DNA of 64,000 nucleotides from Balaenoptera acutorostrata (Eukaryota; Chordata; Mammalia; Artiodactyla; Balaenopteridae). The position numbers were made by a program, and so were the translations under genes. Numbering within the stretch: the stretch's first letter is position 1; each line of letters opens with the position of its first letter. Positions 21,771-32,883 of the stretch are shown here, in pieces. Location: positions 133,714,335-133,778,334 of the forward strand of contig NC_080066.1 of the NCBI RefSeq assembly GCF_949987535.1. The letters are read 5' to 3'. The notes beneath the pieces are model-generated. The model made no database searches and was not told where the DNA came from. It saw nothing but the letters and a program-made list of their open reading frames with translations.

Positions 21771-22325
21771 GAGGGCTGGCAAACTTTTTCTGTAAAGGGC
21801 CAGATAGTAAATATTCCAGACTTTGCACAGTATGTTTAGTATCTGTTGCATATTCTCTTCCTGCCCTTTCTCCTCCTCCTCCTCTTCTCTTTTAAAACAA
21901 CCCCTTAGGGACTTCCCTCGTGGCGCAGCGGTTAAGAATCCACCTGCCAATGCAGGGGACACGGGTTTGAGGCCTGGTCCGGGAAGATCCCACATGCCAC
22001 GGAACAACTAAGCCCGTGAGCCACAACTACTGAGCCCGCATGCCACAACTACTGAAGCCCATGTGCCTAGAGCCCGTGCTCCACAACAAGAGAAGCCACT
22101 GCAATGAGAAGTCTGCGCACTGCAACAAAGAGTAGCCCCTGCTCGCTGCAACTAGAGAAAGCCCATGCACAGCAACGAAGATCCAACACAGCCAAAAATA
22201 ACTAACTAAATTAAAACAAACAAACAAGCAAAAAAACCCAATCCCTTAAAAAATGTAAAAATCATTCTTAGCTGTGGGCTGTAAAAAAACAAGCCAGGGG
22301 CTGGATTTGACTTGTGAATCCCTGC
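21771..22325. repeat. hAT-type DNA transposon relic split by a SINE
   Basis: The left part begins GAGGGCTGGCAAACTTTTTC and continues 'tgtaaagggccagatagtaa'. The right part ends 'gccaggggctggatttgac' and 'gaatccctgc'. Possible 8-bp target duplications are TCCAATAT (21763-21770) and TCTAATAC (22326-22333), 6 of 8 matching. The internal region is shortened and carries a CTC-rich run and the SINE. Confidence 0.65.
21908..22238 (+). mobile_element. CHR-type SINE inside a hAT relic
   Basis: Plus-strand copy starting GGGACTTCCCTCGTGGCGCAG. The tRNA-like promoter region includes 'gttaagaatccacctgcc' and 'gggtttgaggcctgg', a mutated B box. The tail is AAACAAACAAACAAGC. Short target duplications CAACCCCTTA (21898-21907) and CAATCCCTTA (22239-22248). 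Longer, older subtype. Confidence 0.9.
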
Positions 22326-22442
22326 TCTAATACCAGAAGAACATTGAGGTGATAGCTGGGGCTCTTATGTGGTATATTTAATCATAGTTATTAAGTTTAT
22401 AATTTATATTAGAAAGGAAGCTAGCATCTGACTTTAATTAAT

Positions 22443-22658
22443 TAGTACTTATTTAGCATTTACCATAAGCAAGGCACTGCTATAAGTTTCTTACATGTAT
22501 CAGCTTATTTAAACTGATTAACTCATTTAAACTGAGACACAGAGAGGTTGAGTAACTGGCCCAAGGTCATATTGCCAGTAAGTGGTGGAGCTGGGATTTG
22601 AACTCAGGCAGCCCAGTTCCAGAATCCACAATTTTAACCATGATGCTATGTTGTCTCT
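22443..22658 (-). repeat. MIR SINE, well preserved
   Basis: Reversed MIR: 'tttagcatttaccataagcaaggcactgc', 'gagacacagagaggttgagtaactggccc', 'agtaagtggtggagctggg', 'aatccacaattttaaccatga'. Confidence 0.88.
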
Positions 22659-23172
22659 TATGAGGATAGTAAATACTTTTAAAAAAATTTATAACATTCT
22701 TGTCTTCATCTCATTTCAGCTTCCAAGTAGCTTGATATTTAAGATTTCAAACATACTGAAATGATCAAAGAAGGAACACTCTTCTTTTACTTTACCTGCC
22801 ATTTGGACCTTAAGGAATTTTCAGACTGACTGGAGAAAATCAAGTTAGATGATGTCAACTGTGGGTAAGGCTCATAGACCATCCTGGCACAAACTATGCA
22901 AATATACAGATTTCGAGTACTAAGGACTGCAACTGTGGAGCCCTGGACATCCCAGACAAGGGGGAAATTTCTATGGTTTAGGGAGCCCTAGAAGTGAGCT
23001 TTTAATTGGATTTCCCAGAAGCAGGAAAGGATTCATGTATAAAAGAAAGGGGAACAGCTATTGGCAACCTCTTGCCCACCACAACAGTATTACTTGAGGG
23101 GGTTCAGAGAATGACGCATATGAATATTCTCTCACTTTGGTCTCTGGTGAATCTGAGAATATTAACCAAACT
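22659..23172. other. Unique sequence, nothing recognised
   Basis: No gene, RNA or repeat could be supported. The small plus-strand frame entering the SINE at 23184 is not a gene. Confidence 0.45.
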
Positions 23173-23183
23173 GAATGGGGCCA

Positions 23184-23549
23184 CTTTTTTTTTTTTTTTA
23201 ATAAATTTATTTATTTATTTATTTTTGGCTGCGTTGGGTCTTCGTTGCTGCGTGCTGGCTTTCTCTAGTTGTGGCGAGCGGGGGCTACTCTTCGTTGTGG
23301 TGCGCGGGCTTCTCATTGTGGTGGCTTCTCTTGTTGTGAAGCACGGGCTCTAGGCATGCAGGCTTCAGTAGTTGTGGCACACGGGCTCAGTAGTTGTGGC
23401 TCGCGGGCTCTAGAGCACAGGCTCAGTAGTTGTGGTGCACGGGCTTAGCTGCTCCGTGGCATGTGGGATCTTCCTGGACCAGGGCTCGAACCCGTGTCCC
23501 CTGCATTGGCAGGCAGATTCTTAATCACTGTGCCACCAGCGAAGTCCCA
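23184..23549 (-). mobile_element. CHR-type SINE, longer subtype
   Basis: Minus strand, T/ATTT tail at left. Flanked by GAATGGGGCCA at 23173-23183 and 23550-23560, a perfect 11-bp duplication. Carries the repeated 'cagtagttgtggc' segments. Moderately preserved CpGs. Confidence 0.93.
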
Positions 23550-23560
23550 GAATGGGGCCA

Positions 23561-24638
23561 AATTTTATTCTTCTCTAACCATATGTTGTAAGAACTCTTG
23601 GAAAGAGTATGTTAAGAAGTTTAAAAAGCATAAAATAAATAAGAACATTGCTAGCTGAAATATGAAGATGACCAGCCCTTCCTTCCCCAAGCTTCCCAGA
23701 CTTGGGATGCTCTTCCTTTTATCCATAATTGCTGGAGATGTGGAGCATCTTCTGACTTGGGTTCCACCTCTTTTGCTTCTTACTGCCAAACATGCAGGAA
23801 CCTGAAATGCTGGTCCAGTGAGATTGCAATTCAGCACCTTGTGCCTTTCTGGGATCCATAGGCTGTTTCACAGAGTCTGGCAGATCCTGAGCTGCATGCT
23901 GGCTTTCCTTGATTTGAGCTCAGGGTCACATTGCAGACCCAATCCCTATGGAGAGTGAAGAGGCAACACTTTACTCTCTTTCCCTTACTAAGTTCATTTT
24001 ATCTTTTTTCCTTGATGAGACACCTCTTTATTTTCTGGCTCACCCCTTTTAGTCTGTGGACCCCGTTTTCTATTATTTCCTCTTGACAATATTGTTTCCT
24101 ATTGGTCCCCAGTAGTAGAAGTCCTAGGCAAATAATCAGCTTGCTATAATATATTTTGGACATTTTTACTGAAATAAAACATAAATGCAAAAAAGTACGT
24201 CATGTTAATTTTGAAGTGTGCTACATTAATCATGAAATAATGTAATTATCCTGTTCCTCAACAGAGGCTGTTTCAGTTTTATTTATTTTTACCACTCTCC
24301 CCTCCAGGGCAAATCTTGTGAATTCATAGAATTTTAGAGTTGGTGTGTGTCTTTGGAGATTTTTTTAGTGCAATTTCTCTTCAGGTGATAGAATACAGTT
24401 TAAATGACTAAGTTTTGACTGAAGAAATGTATGATTTACTTCATGGGTCACTTGAGTGATTTAGTTGCATATTTATTATTATCTAATGATGTAATAGTCT
24501 TTTGGAGGTGCTGGAAGCTGTTAGCTTGTCTATAGGGTGATTATTTTCCTCTGCGTGCATCCTGTAAGTAAAACCTCCTCCATTTATCCTGTTTTTCCCA
24601 TAACAGAGGAGTGTTTAACCTTCGGCCTCTGAATCCTC
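23561..24638. other. Unique A+T-rich sequence
   Basis: No supportable gene. The minus-strand frame at 23565-23837 has hydrophobic runs but no motif. 24320-24400 may be a scrap of an old repeat ('catagaattttagagttgg'). Confidence 0.4.
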
Positions 24639-24640
24639 TG

Positions 24641-24686
24641 AGTGTGTGTGTGTGTGTGTGTGCGTGCCTGTGTGCTGTGTGTGTGG
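24641..24686. repeat. (TG)n microsatellite, interrupted
   Basis: About ten uninterrupted GT units followed by interrupted 'gcgtgcctgtgtgctgtgtgtgtgg'. Confidence 0.95.
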
Positions 24687-24689
24687 AGA

Positions 24690-27600
24690 GTGTTGGTTGG
24701 GACTGGAGTATAAAATAACCCCATGGCCCTTCATACACTTTTATTTGTCACTGGAAACAAATTGCATCGAAAGTAAAGGAAACATTAGCACTCACAGATG
24801 TTCCACTTGATACAACAAAGTTTCATGGAATTGAGAAACTGTTATAGTCAAACAGTTTCAATAGAATGCTGTTAAGAATTTTGGACAAGGGAATTAAAGC
24901 TTTATGATTCTGGAATAATTTAATTAAATATAGAAGAGCTTCTTCTTTTTTGGTTAACTTATCAAAATGTTTTTGTTTATTTTATTGCTCCCATCCACAT
25001 CATATATTCATTCTGGTTTCAAGTAAATAAATATGCGTATATGTACCACAATACTTTTCTTCAAGGTAATGGCAAACCCTGAAAGAAAAGCACAAGCTTA
25101 CATTACTTTGTTTTCAAATAGACTCACCTGGGTAGAGTGCCGTGCAGAGTGAGTAATCAATATGTATAAGTTGATTTGATTTGTAAGAAAAAGCCCAGAT
25201 AATGTTTTCCAAAATAGATGCAAAGTGGATCCTTGGCCCTCAGCCTGCAGTGTTTGTCCAGATAAGGCTGCACGGTGAGGTTGGGACAGCAGGAAGTGAT
25301 TAATTTTCTTAGGTATTTTAACATGTTCCTTTGAAGGGGCTCAGCTTTTGAATCTTTAAGATTATATTTATTGCCATGGTCCTTCCCTTCTATGTTTAGA
25401 CATGAAAGTGAATGTCATTGTTGAACAGTAAACACAGGGGAATGACTTTGTGACAGAAGTATGTAAAGTATCTTGTAATTCAGTAGGAGAATCAAAGTCT
25501 GCTTCAGTTCTTTGCATTCTCAGGGATTCAGAAAGGATTAAGGTAACAATAGCTAGAACCTATGCAAGAGAGTAACTGAAGGATAGCATTCCTTGAACCT
25601 CAGAAACCTGGGTGAAAGGAATTGGGCAATTAAGGTCTTTAGGAAATCTAATGGGGTCATTTGTGAATGCCGTCTTCATGGAACTTGGCAAACTGTCATC
25701 TCAGAGATCAAGGGAGGTCACTGGCTTAAGAGATGGGGGAATGAAAGTGGAGTGACTGTTTCCTGCAAAGTATGTTTAAAGACTCTTAACTCTTGTCTGA
25801 CGGTAGCTACAGGGGCTTTTTTTTTTTTTTTTGACAATATCAGGGAGCTAAAGACATAATGCCTCTGTAAAGTGAGTTCTCTTGGTTTTCTGCCTAAGTT
25901 ATATCATATCCAAGGAGCCGAGATTTGTTTTTTTTTCCCCATGCATCTTCTCAACCACAATTATTCATATCTAATTGAAGTTAGCCAATCAAAGATTTAT
26001 TAAAGCAAATGATGTGTCATGATGAAGATAAAAATATAAAATAAGAAAATTTCTTACATTCGCTTAAATTCTTGAAAACATTCATGCTATTATCAATTTA
26101 TCAAAAATCTTTATTACCAGTTTTGTGAAAGTAGTTTTGTGAAAGTAGTTTGATCTGCAAGGATGTCTGCAGCCGTTGAAAGCTTATGATCAAGTAGCAA
26201 TGTGTTGATAACATCAATAGTTTTTTAGAATGTGTTTTGCCTGCATCTACACCTGAGCCAGTTCCAAATCTCCAACTGACTACCAAGTCTTTCCACTTGG
26301 GTACTTGCCAAAAATCAAAGTGACATATTAGAAGCAAACTCATTCATACGTACATCTCCCTTGCCTCCTCCCCATCAAAAACACCCTTGATGTGTCTTCA
26401 TCCTGTGGCTTTCCTAACTTTATCGACAACCTCTGAAGGTTTGGAGCACAGGAGAGCTTGTGATGAGGGGGGTCACCTGGCAGGTATTGTTGTAGCCTGG
26501 CTATGGACAACAGGTGCTCTCCTAGGACGGTGGAGATGGGAAGGACGAGGAAGCTTGGATTTGAGAGACATTTTCGTGAAACGTTAACAGGACTTGTGAA
26601 ATGATAGGTGCAGGGAATGAATGAAGCAGGATGAGTCATCTCATACAACCCAAGACCATAATCTGGGTGACTGGGAGATTGTCCATACCGTTGACAAGTC
26701 AGGAAAGCCATAGTGGGGGGTAGCGGGGAAGACACATCAGGGGTAGTTTTGAGGGGGGGAGGGAAGTGAAGAGGAGGCAAGAGAGATATATGCATGAATG
26801 AGTTTGCTTTTAGGTAAGTCACTTTGATTTTTTGCAGTTATCTAAGTAGAAAGACTTGGGAGATTGGAATTGGCTCAGGTGCAGATGCTAGAAAAGTGTT
26901 CCGAGTGGAAGCTCCTGCAAGGGAGATGGGAACAGAGGGCTGAGGGCTGAGGCCGTGTAAACTCCATCGCGGTGGGTGCTTAGGGTCTTTTGGTAGTTTG
27001 TAGAAGTTTCTATATCTGTGTGTGGTAGAGGGGTGGATAGAGGGCTGTAGGGGTTCTTATTTTAAAATTATATTACAGAGTCTGGCAGATTCTTCTTTTC
27101 AGACAAAGACTGAAAATAACAACAATCCCCAAAGCCCCAATTTGTTAATCACAATGTTCCAAGGAGCTATTTTCTTTCTGCTAGGGTACATCTGAAGAAC
27201 CATTACTGTTATTAATACGTTTATAGTGCTTCTTGCTTTTCACTCTTAACAACTCCTAAGGGGAAAACATAACTTCGAGAAATTCTTACCCTGAAAGACA
27301 CCTAGCAACAACTTTTTCTTCTGGATCATCTGCTCTACGCAAAGGATAGGCACCTGCTTCTGTAGATGATCCTCACAATTTCTCAAGAATAAAGGAGTGA
27401 CAGTTAAACAAAGGGTAGCCTTTATCCTTGTTGTTTCTATCCATGGAAATTTGAGTACATTCTTTTTCAAGTGACTGACAAGTGGAGCAAATGGAAGCAC
27501 ATTAAGTGTGGGGAGGCTGTAATACATAGATGCTTGGTTCATCCCAACTCCAAAGGCACCTGGCTATTGGTCTGTCCAAAGGACTTTGAAGATCGAAACA

Positions 27601-29634
27601 AACTTATCCGTAAAATACCAACTGCTCTTTTATTAGTATGACTTGGGGTATGTCCACGCTGGTTCCTTCCATCTTAACGGAAGTAACAGTCTCAGGATGG
27701 GAGCAGAAGTGTTGACTAAGTGTTGAGCAATTGGAAGCCATTGTTTATAGCATAGTTTTACCTTGGGGAGTGAAAAGTTCTGTTTTTCATGTTTCTGAAT
27801 AATCATCACGTGACTAGCAAAGCCAAACACCTTCCAATGAGCTGATTTACTCATCAGCTGGGCAGATATGGGCCACGCTGGTTGGTTAATGACGGATTTA
27901 GAACAACAGGCACTTCCCTGCCAATTTAGTAAAAACGCTAATTTCAGAAAGCTCCTGTTCTATCCACAGAATGTGTAAACATTGAATTCTGTGGTGGCAA
28001 GGTTTCTCAAAAGTCTACTTCAGTTACTCAAAATATTTATAAATGTGTACAGCCAGCCTTGAACTTGTTTGGAAATATAATTCTTATAAGTTATTGTAAA
28101 CAGAAGTCTTTCGTTCAAGCAGCACGTACTTTCAGATTATCGTAAACCAAGCTGGAGCTGTTTAAAGAGAAGTTTTATGTTTGCAGCACAGGTATTTTTG
28201 TTTTCATCACAAAACCCATTTCCAGTTCTTCAGGAAGAAGTAACAATTATAAACCTCTGGGGCCTAGGTGGCTAAACTATAGAGGATGATGATTTTTTTT
28301 CCCCTTGTTATTGTCAAAAATATCTAGGAATGGACTTGTTAGAGGTCAAGTAAAAACCATTTGGATGGTAACATTCATCTACACAACTGGAAATGTCATG
28401 ATTCACATCTATAACCACGTCCAAGGATGAATGCAGAGGTGGCCTCACGTGGTGTGTTTGATGTAAGCAGGAAGCCAGCTGCACTCTGTTCTAATATTAG
28501 CAAAGAGGACCTGCTTTCGCAAATGGAGGATGATTTAAGGCTCTACTTTTGTGGTTCAGCAAATGCCGTGAGGAGCAGCAGAAGGTTACCCTTTTCCCAT
28601 CACCTTAATTCCAGAGATATTCACAGACCTGACATTAGGCTGTTGGCTACTCGTCATAAGACTTCGCTGTCAAAGTGAATTCAGCTGATGAACTATGAAC
28701 ACGCTTACAGTCAGATAATAGATGAAAGAGTCTCAAGATAAACGAGGTGCTTATAGAAAACCTGGCCAAAGTTGTTTAAAAGAGGATGGCAAAGGCCGTT
28801 AATTCTCGTCAGGCAGTTTCAAAAGGCAGTGGGTACTTGACTTCTTACTTAGAGAGCACGTTATCTTACCTTTTTGCAAGAGTGAGGCCTCCGATGTATG
28901 TTGAAAGGGAGAGCGTGCCTTTTTAAACTGACACTAAACACCATGTTCTTCTGAAGGGAGAGGGGAAATTTTTCCCCCCAAGTACGATAAAGGACTTTGT
29001 AGCCTCCCTTTCAGGCTAATATTTTGACCAGGTTATATCACACCAAATACTTTTGTTTTTCCACACTCTGTTCCTCTTTCCCACCCAGAATGCTCAAATT
29101 ATGTCTGTGGAGGATATTAACATGAACACTGACCATCTTTTCAGGAGCTGATCAGATTAAAATTCAAAACTGAACCGTTCCTGGTGACCTCTCATTTCTA
29201 GCTTCACACTTTAGAATGAAGATTTCAAAAGGTGGCCAAAACATAGTTTGTCCATACCTTTTTCCACCGAAATAGCCAATATGCCTCCACTTATAAGCAA
29301 GTTGCATTTTGGGTTGTATCTGTTAGCATGATTAATAGCACTAAACATTTAATATTTTAAAATTTTTAGAAACTTTGATTGTATTCTGACATCTCTCTCA
29401 TCTCACAAGTGCAAGAGTGTAAGTTTGCCAAAGGAAAGATTTCATAGCTTTTCTTTTTCATTCTGTTGCTGAGTTTAAAGCTCAGAACAGTGTAGTCACA
29501 ATCGAATTCGAAAGAAGCTTGTGAAAACGTACTTCTCCAAAAAGGAGACCAGGAGTCTATATATCAGGATCGTAGATCATTCAAAATGTGTCCCACAAGT
29601 GAGTTTCCTGCACACTCATCTGCTTCATCCTGTT
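24690..29634. other. Long, mostly unique block
   Basis: Nearly 5 kb with no confident transposon and no gene. Small marks: an isolated T run at 25817-25833; a perfect 14-bp tandem duplication TTTTGTGAAAGTAG at 26121-26134 and 26135-26148; purine-rich 26700-26770. The plus-strand frame at 28427-28678 and the minus-strand frame at 26340-26822 have no recognisable domain. The absence of repeats across 27.0-29.6 kb would fit non-coding constraint but does not prove it. Confidence 0.4.
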
Positions 29635-29637
29635 TCA

Positions 29638-29800
29638 TTGTTCTTCATCCCTTCATTCAGCAGACATTTACTGAGGGCTTTCCGCACGCAGGTGCCGTAG
29701 GTTACAAGGAAGGCTCAGGCCACTGTTCTCAAGGAGGGTACAGTGTAGAAACGGAACAGAGGTTACCACCACTCAGCAGTGTCGTCTAGACACTCAGGGA
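29638..29800 (-). repeat. L2 LINE 3' end fragment
   Basis: 'tcattcagcagacatttactgaggg', 'ggctcaggccactgttctcaaggagg' and 'tacagtgtagaaacgg' are the reversed L2 terminus. An A+G-rich (GA)n-like run follows at 29977-30018. Confidence 0.7.
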
Positions 29801-29976
29801 ATCTCAACAAGCTTTAGCCAGCCCAGGCTAGGGGAATCAGGGAGGGCGTCCTGGATGAGGCAGACCTGTGTTCCTGGAGTCTTACAGACCAAGTACACGA
29901 ACAAGTGAGCTGTGGAGTTGAGTGAGATGAGGCCTCGTTTAGGCAGAGGCTGCTGGGGAGCTTAGGCAGGGAAATG

Positions 29977-30018
29977 AAGGGGAGAGAGAGAGAGAAAGAG
30001 ACGGAGAGAGAGAGAGCG
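29977..30018. repeat. (GA)n-like purine run
   Basis: Interrupted GAGA repeats ('gagagagagagagaaagag', then 'gagagagagagagcgcc'). Confidence 0.85.
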
Positions 30019-30169
30019 CCATCAGGGAAACGCAGCCCCGGAGTGAGGCAAAGGCTGGCAGGGTGGATAGAGACAACCCTGGATACCCTTCTGAGGTGCA
30101 GTCAGACCAGTACACGACTGTGGGAAGCCCTCAAGCGGTACCACATGTCACTCAGAGAGCAGCCTAAAA

Positions 30170-30596
30170 GGCCTTCCGCAGTCGGCTCCCTGCCACCTCT
30201 CTGATCTCTCTCACTCCACTCCAGCCCCTGTTGGCTCTTTGTCATTCATCCCTCAAACCCACCAGGGTGGAAGCACTCAGCTTGTCCTCCTCAGTACACT
30301 CCTCTGTTGGTGGCCTGGTTCACCCTTTCACCTCCCCCAGGGTTTTGCTCAAATGCCACCGCCTCAGGCTTTCTCTGAATGCCCTGTCGAAAACTGCAGT
30401 CCTCCCCCTTTTCCACCCCACCCTCAACATCTTTCCTGACCCCTTTCTGTGCCTTAACTTTCTTCAGTAGCACTTATTGCTACTTATTTGACTTCCTATG
30501 TATTTGGCTTCTTTGTTGATTGAATGTAAGCTCTTCAAGGCTAGAGATTTTAGTCTGCTTTGTTCCAGAATGGTTTCTGGTATATGTTGATAGTAG
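30170..30596 (+). repeat. L2 LINE, 3' coding and UTR remnant
   Basis: 'cccccagggttttgctcaaatgccaccgcctcaggc', 'ttctctgaatgccctg', 'tagcacttattgctacttat' and 'gaatgtaagctcttcaagg' give the L2 ORF2 3' end and UTR in order. The open frame at 30231-30470 overlaps this and is a chance or vestigial L2 frame. The L2 3' tail is cut by the retroviral LTR starting at 30597. Confidence 0.8.
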
Positions 30597-31193
30597 TGTT
30601 ACTGAGCCAGGCTCATTTTGTCTGAGGAGCAGCAAACTAAACGCTGAGACGCCGACGAGGTTTGCAGTAAAGAGAAGGCATGCTCGCAAGGTAGCCAAGC
30701 AAGGAGACTGGAGAACAAATCTCAGACCCGCCACCCCAAAGCCAGGGTCTGGGGGGTATTTATGAGATAAGGAATAAAGCAGCAGGGCGGTTTGAGGCTT
30801 GGAGGGTGTAGGGAACGTGGAGAAAGGCGACTGGAAAAAGATGCGGTAATGGTAACCGTGGTTCTGCGCAGGCGTAACTAAGTACAGGCCTCTGCACGTG
30901 CCAACGTGGAGGCGCTTAGCAGGATCTGAGGGTGGAGTTTTCAGTCCTATACCGTCAGAAGGTCACCAAGCGGACACTCGCGAATGCCCGGTTGGAGGGT
31001 CGGTGGTCCTATCTAGTCTTAACCAGCTCAGCTCCAACTAGACACAGCTGACTCCAAGTTCCTGGAAAACAACTCCTGCAAACATCTTATTATTTAGGCT
31101 ACGTGCTACTTGGAGGACCTGCAAGTGTTATAAACGACCTTGATTAGTGAAGGCAGGTGAAGTGGATTTGACTGATGATCACTCAGGGTTTCA
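30597..31193 (-). mobile_element. Endogenous retrovirus 3' LTR, minus orientation
   Basis: About 597 bp bounded on the plus strand by TGTTACTGAGCC (30597) and TTTCA (ending 31193), so the LTR has TG...CA ends. On the minus strand it starts TGAAACCCTGAG directly after a G-rich polypurine tract, and ends GGCTCAGTAACA. CpG density is clearly higher than in the flanks. It interrupts the 3' end of an L2 copy. No second LTR was found in the window. The retroviral class cannot be decided from this alone. Confidence 0.65.
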
Positions 31194-31208
31194 ATTCCCC
31201 CCCATCTT
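31194..31208 (-). other. Retroviral polypurine tract
   Basis: On the minus strand AAGATGGGGGGGAAT abuts the LTR start TGAAACCC. A purine tract at this spot is the plus-strand DNA primer site of retroviruses. It fixes the orientation and identifies the adjoining LTR as the 3' one. Confidence 0.7.
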
Positions 31209-31278
31209 TTGATCATTCCTCAGTCTTGAGGGAAGAGGGGTGATGACCGCTTTGCCACTCCTGCAGGTAAGGGGCATA

Positions 31279-31707
31279 GACCTAACAAGGACCTGAAGAA
31301 TGAAACTGTTCAGCAGGCGTTTGAAAGTATTCTCTTGCTCCCAGCTTCGAGTTAACATTTTGATCCCAATACACAACGCCACCTATGCACCAGCTGTCAA
31401 GGCATTCATAGGCCCAAGATTGGTGATCAAAACCACAGACAAAGATGTACCCTGAGAGACCACACAGAATGCCAGACATACTGTTAACATTTAGGCTCTT
31501 ATTTTCAGGGATTTTATCTAGGACATGGTCAAGCCAGTGTCTTACCTTTTTACGTATTGGAGTGTCTCGATCATTATGAGTTTGGATTCGTTTGGCTGAA
31601 ACACTTAGATACTAAATGTGGAAGGGACATAAGCTGGGAAAAATAAGTACGGTTTCTACAACAGCCTCACCAAACAGAACCTTGACAGGGGCAGATGCCA
31701 GGGTCAT
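31279..31707 (-). pseudogene. Retroviral coding remnant, possibly env
   Basis: A minus-strand frame of about 140 codons with a single internal stop (plus-strand CTA at 31612-31614), ending about 75 bp before the polypurine tract. It contains the Cys/Trp-spaced stretch ILCGLSGYIFVCG and then SWAYECLDSWC. Cys-rich spacing like this is seen in surface parts of retroviral envelope proteins, and position next to the tract and LTR supports an env origin. The identification is inference. If it is surface-unit sequence, the transmembrane part is missing, which implies an internal deletion. Broken and not expected to make a protein. Confidence 0.4.
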
Positions 31708-32541
31708 TTAAAAATATTTTTATCTGAAGACACGAGGAGAGGGCCACATTTCGGCTTAGACAAGGAAAAACAGGGGACAGGAAATGCTCTCTTGATTAGC
31801 CTAAGCCAGTATGTTACATATGAAAAGTCACAGTGAAGTTAGGGATGGTCGAAAAATTGATGACAGGCACAGCCAAGGGGTCAGCATGATCAAATACAGA
31901 AAGAGAGTTTGGATGACATACTCGGCTAGAGAGAGAGAATGGGAGTGGGGAAGGAAAGAAGTAGATGGATTTGAGAGATATGAAGAGATATAATTTATAG
32001 ACTTAGTGATGAACTCATGGATTTCAGCTAGAAATACTATAAAGACTTACCTCAGTTATATAGCCTGTCCACAAGTCACCAAGCTGGGAAAGGAGTCCTG
32101 AAACATTATTTGCAAAATTGTGCTTATCTACAAATAGTTTACGGTTACATAAACACAGATGTTGGATAAGACTAAAACTAAACAGTTTTGGATGGAGAGT
32201 GAAGGCAAGAAAACGAGAGTTAAGATTGAGACAATGTTGTGACTCTAATTAGAACACAAATGTGAATAAAAATAAAGATGCTCCAGTCAACTTAAGTCTG
32301 TATTAAATCATCTATTCCAAATAAGGTTATGCTTCCAAAAATCATTTTGGGTTTATTGTTTGCAGGTTGGGATATATTTCCTAAATATATGAAGTTCTCT
32401 GATGTGGTTAGGTTTATCCCAATCTATTTAAGTCAAAATGTAGCTGAAAAAGGTATTTATTACCGTAAACAAATACCAGAAAGACTATTGTTGTAAAAAC
32501 ACTAATTAAATAATGCAAAAAATATGAAATTCCAAGATATT
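31708..32541. other. Unassigned; may include more retroviral interior
   Basis: No second LTR, primer-binding site or pol motif is seen. The left part (to about 32000) could still be decayed retroviral interior. The plus-strand frame at 31811-31993 has no domain. Confidence 0.3.
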
Positions 32542-32552
32542 TACTAATTTTT

Positions 32553-32872
32553 TAAATTAGTTTTTATTGGAGTATAGTTGCTTTACAATGTTGTGTTAGT
32601 TTCTGCTGTACAGCAAAGTGAATCAGCTATACGTATACATATATCCCCTCTTTTTCGGATTTCCTTCCCATTTAGGTCACCACAGAGCACTGAGTTGAGT
32701 TCCCTGTGCTATACAGTAGGTTCTCATTAGTTATCTAATTTATACATAGTATATATGCCAATCCCAATCTCCCAATTCATCCCACCCCTCCTTTCCCCCT
32801 GTTGGTATCCATACGTTTGTTGTCTAAGTCTGTGTCTCTATTTCTGCTTTGCAAATAAGTTCATCTTAATGA
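32553..32872 (-). mobile_element. Short 5'-truncated L1 (3' UTR only)
   Basis: Reversed L1 3' UTR from 'tttttattggagtatagttgc' to 'aaataagttcatct', matching the same region of the two larger L1 copies. Flanked by TACTAATTTTT at 32542-32552 and 32873-32883, perfect over 11 bp. The tail is largely lost. Confidence 0.88.
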
Positions 32873-32883
32873 TACTAATTTTT

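Noticed and set aside
24641..24686. (TG)n run as a CRISPR-like or regulatory array
   Set aside because: Simple dinucleotide repeat with no spacers; no CRISPR is expected in a mammalian nucleus.
26340..26822. 160-codon minus-strand frame
   Set aside because: No domain, no splice context, Pro/Ser/Thr/His bias from purine-rich complement; overlapping frames on the other strand are also open.
30231..30470. Open frame in two phases with Ser/Pro-rich peptide
   Set aside because: It coincides with the 3' end of an L2 element.
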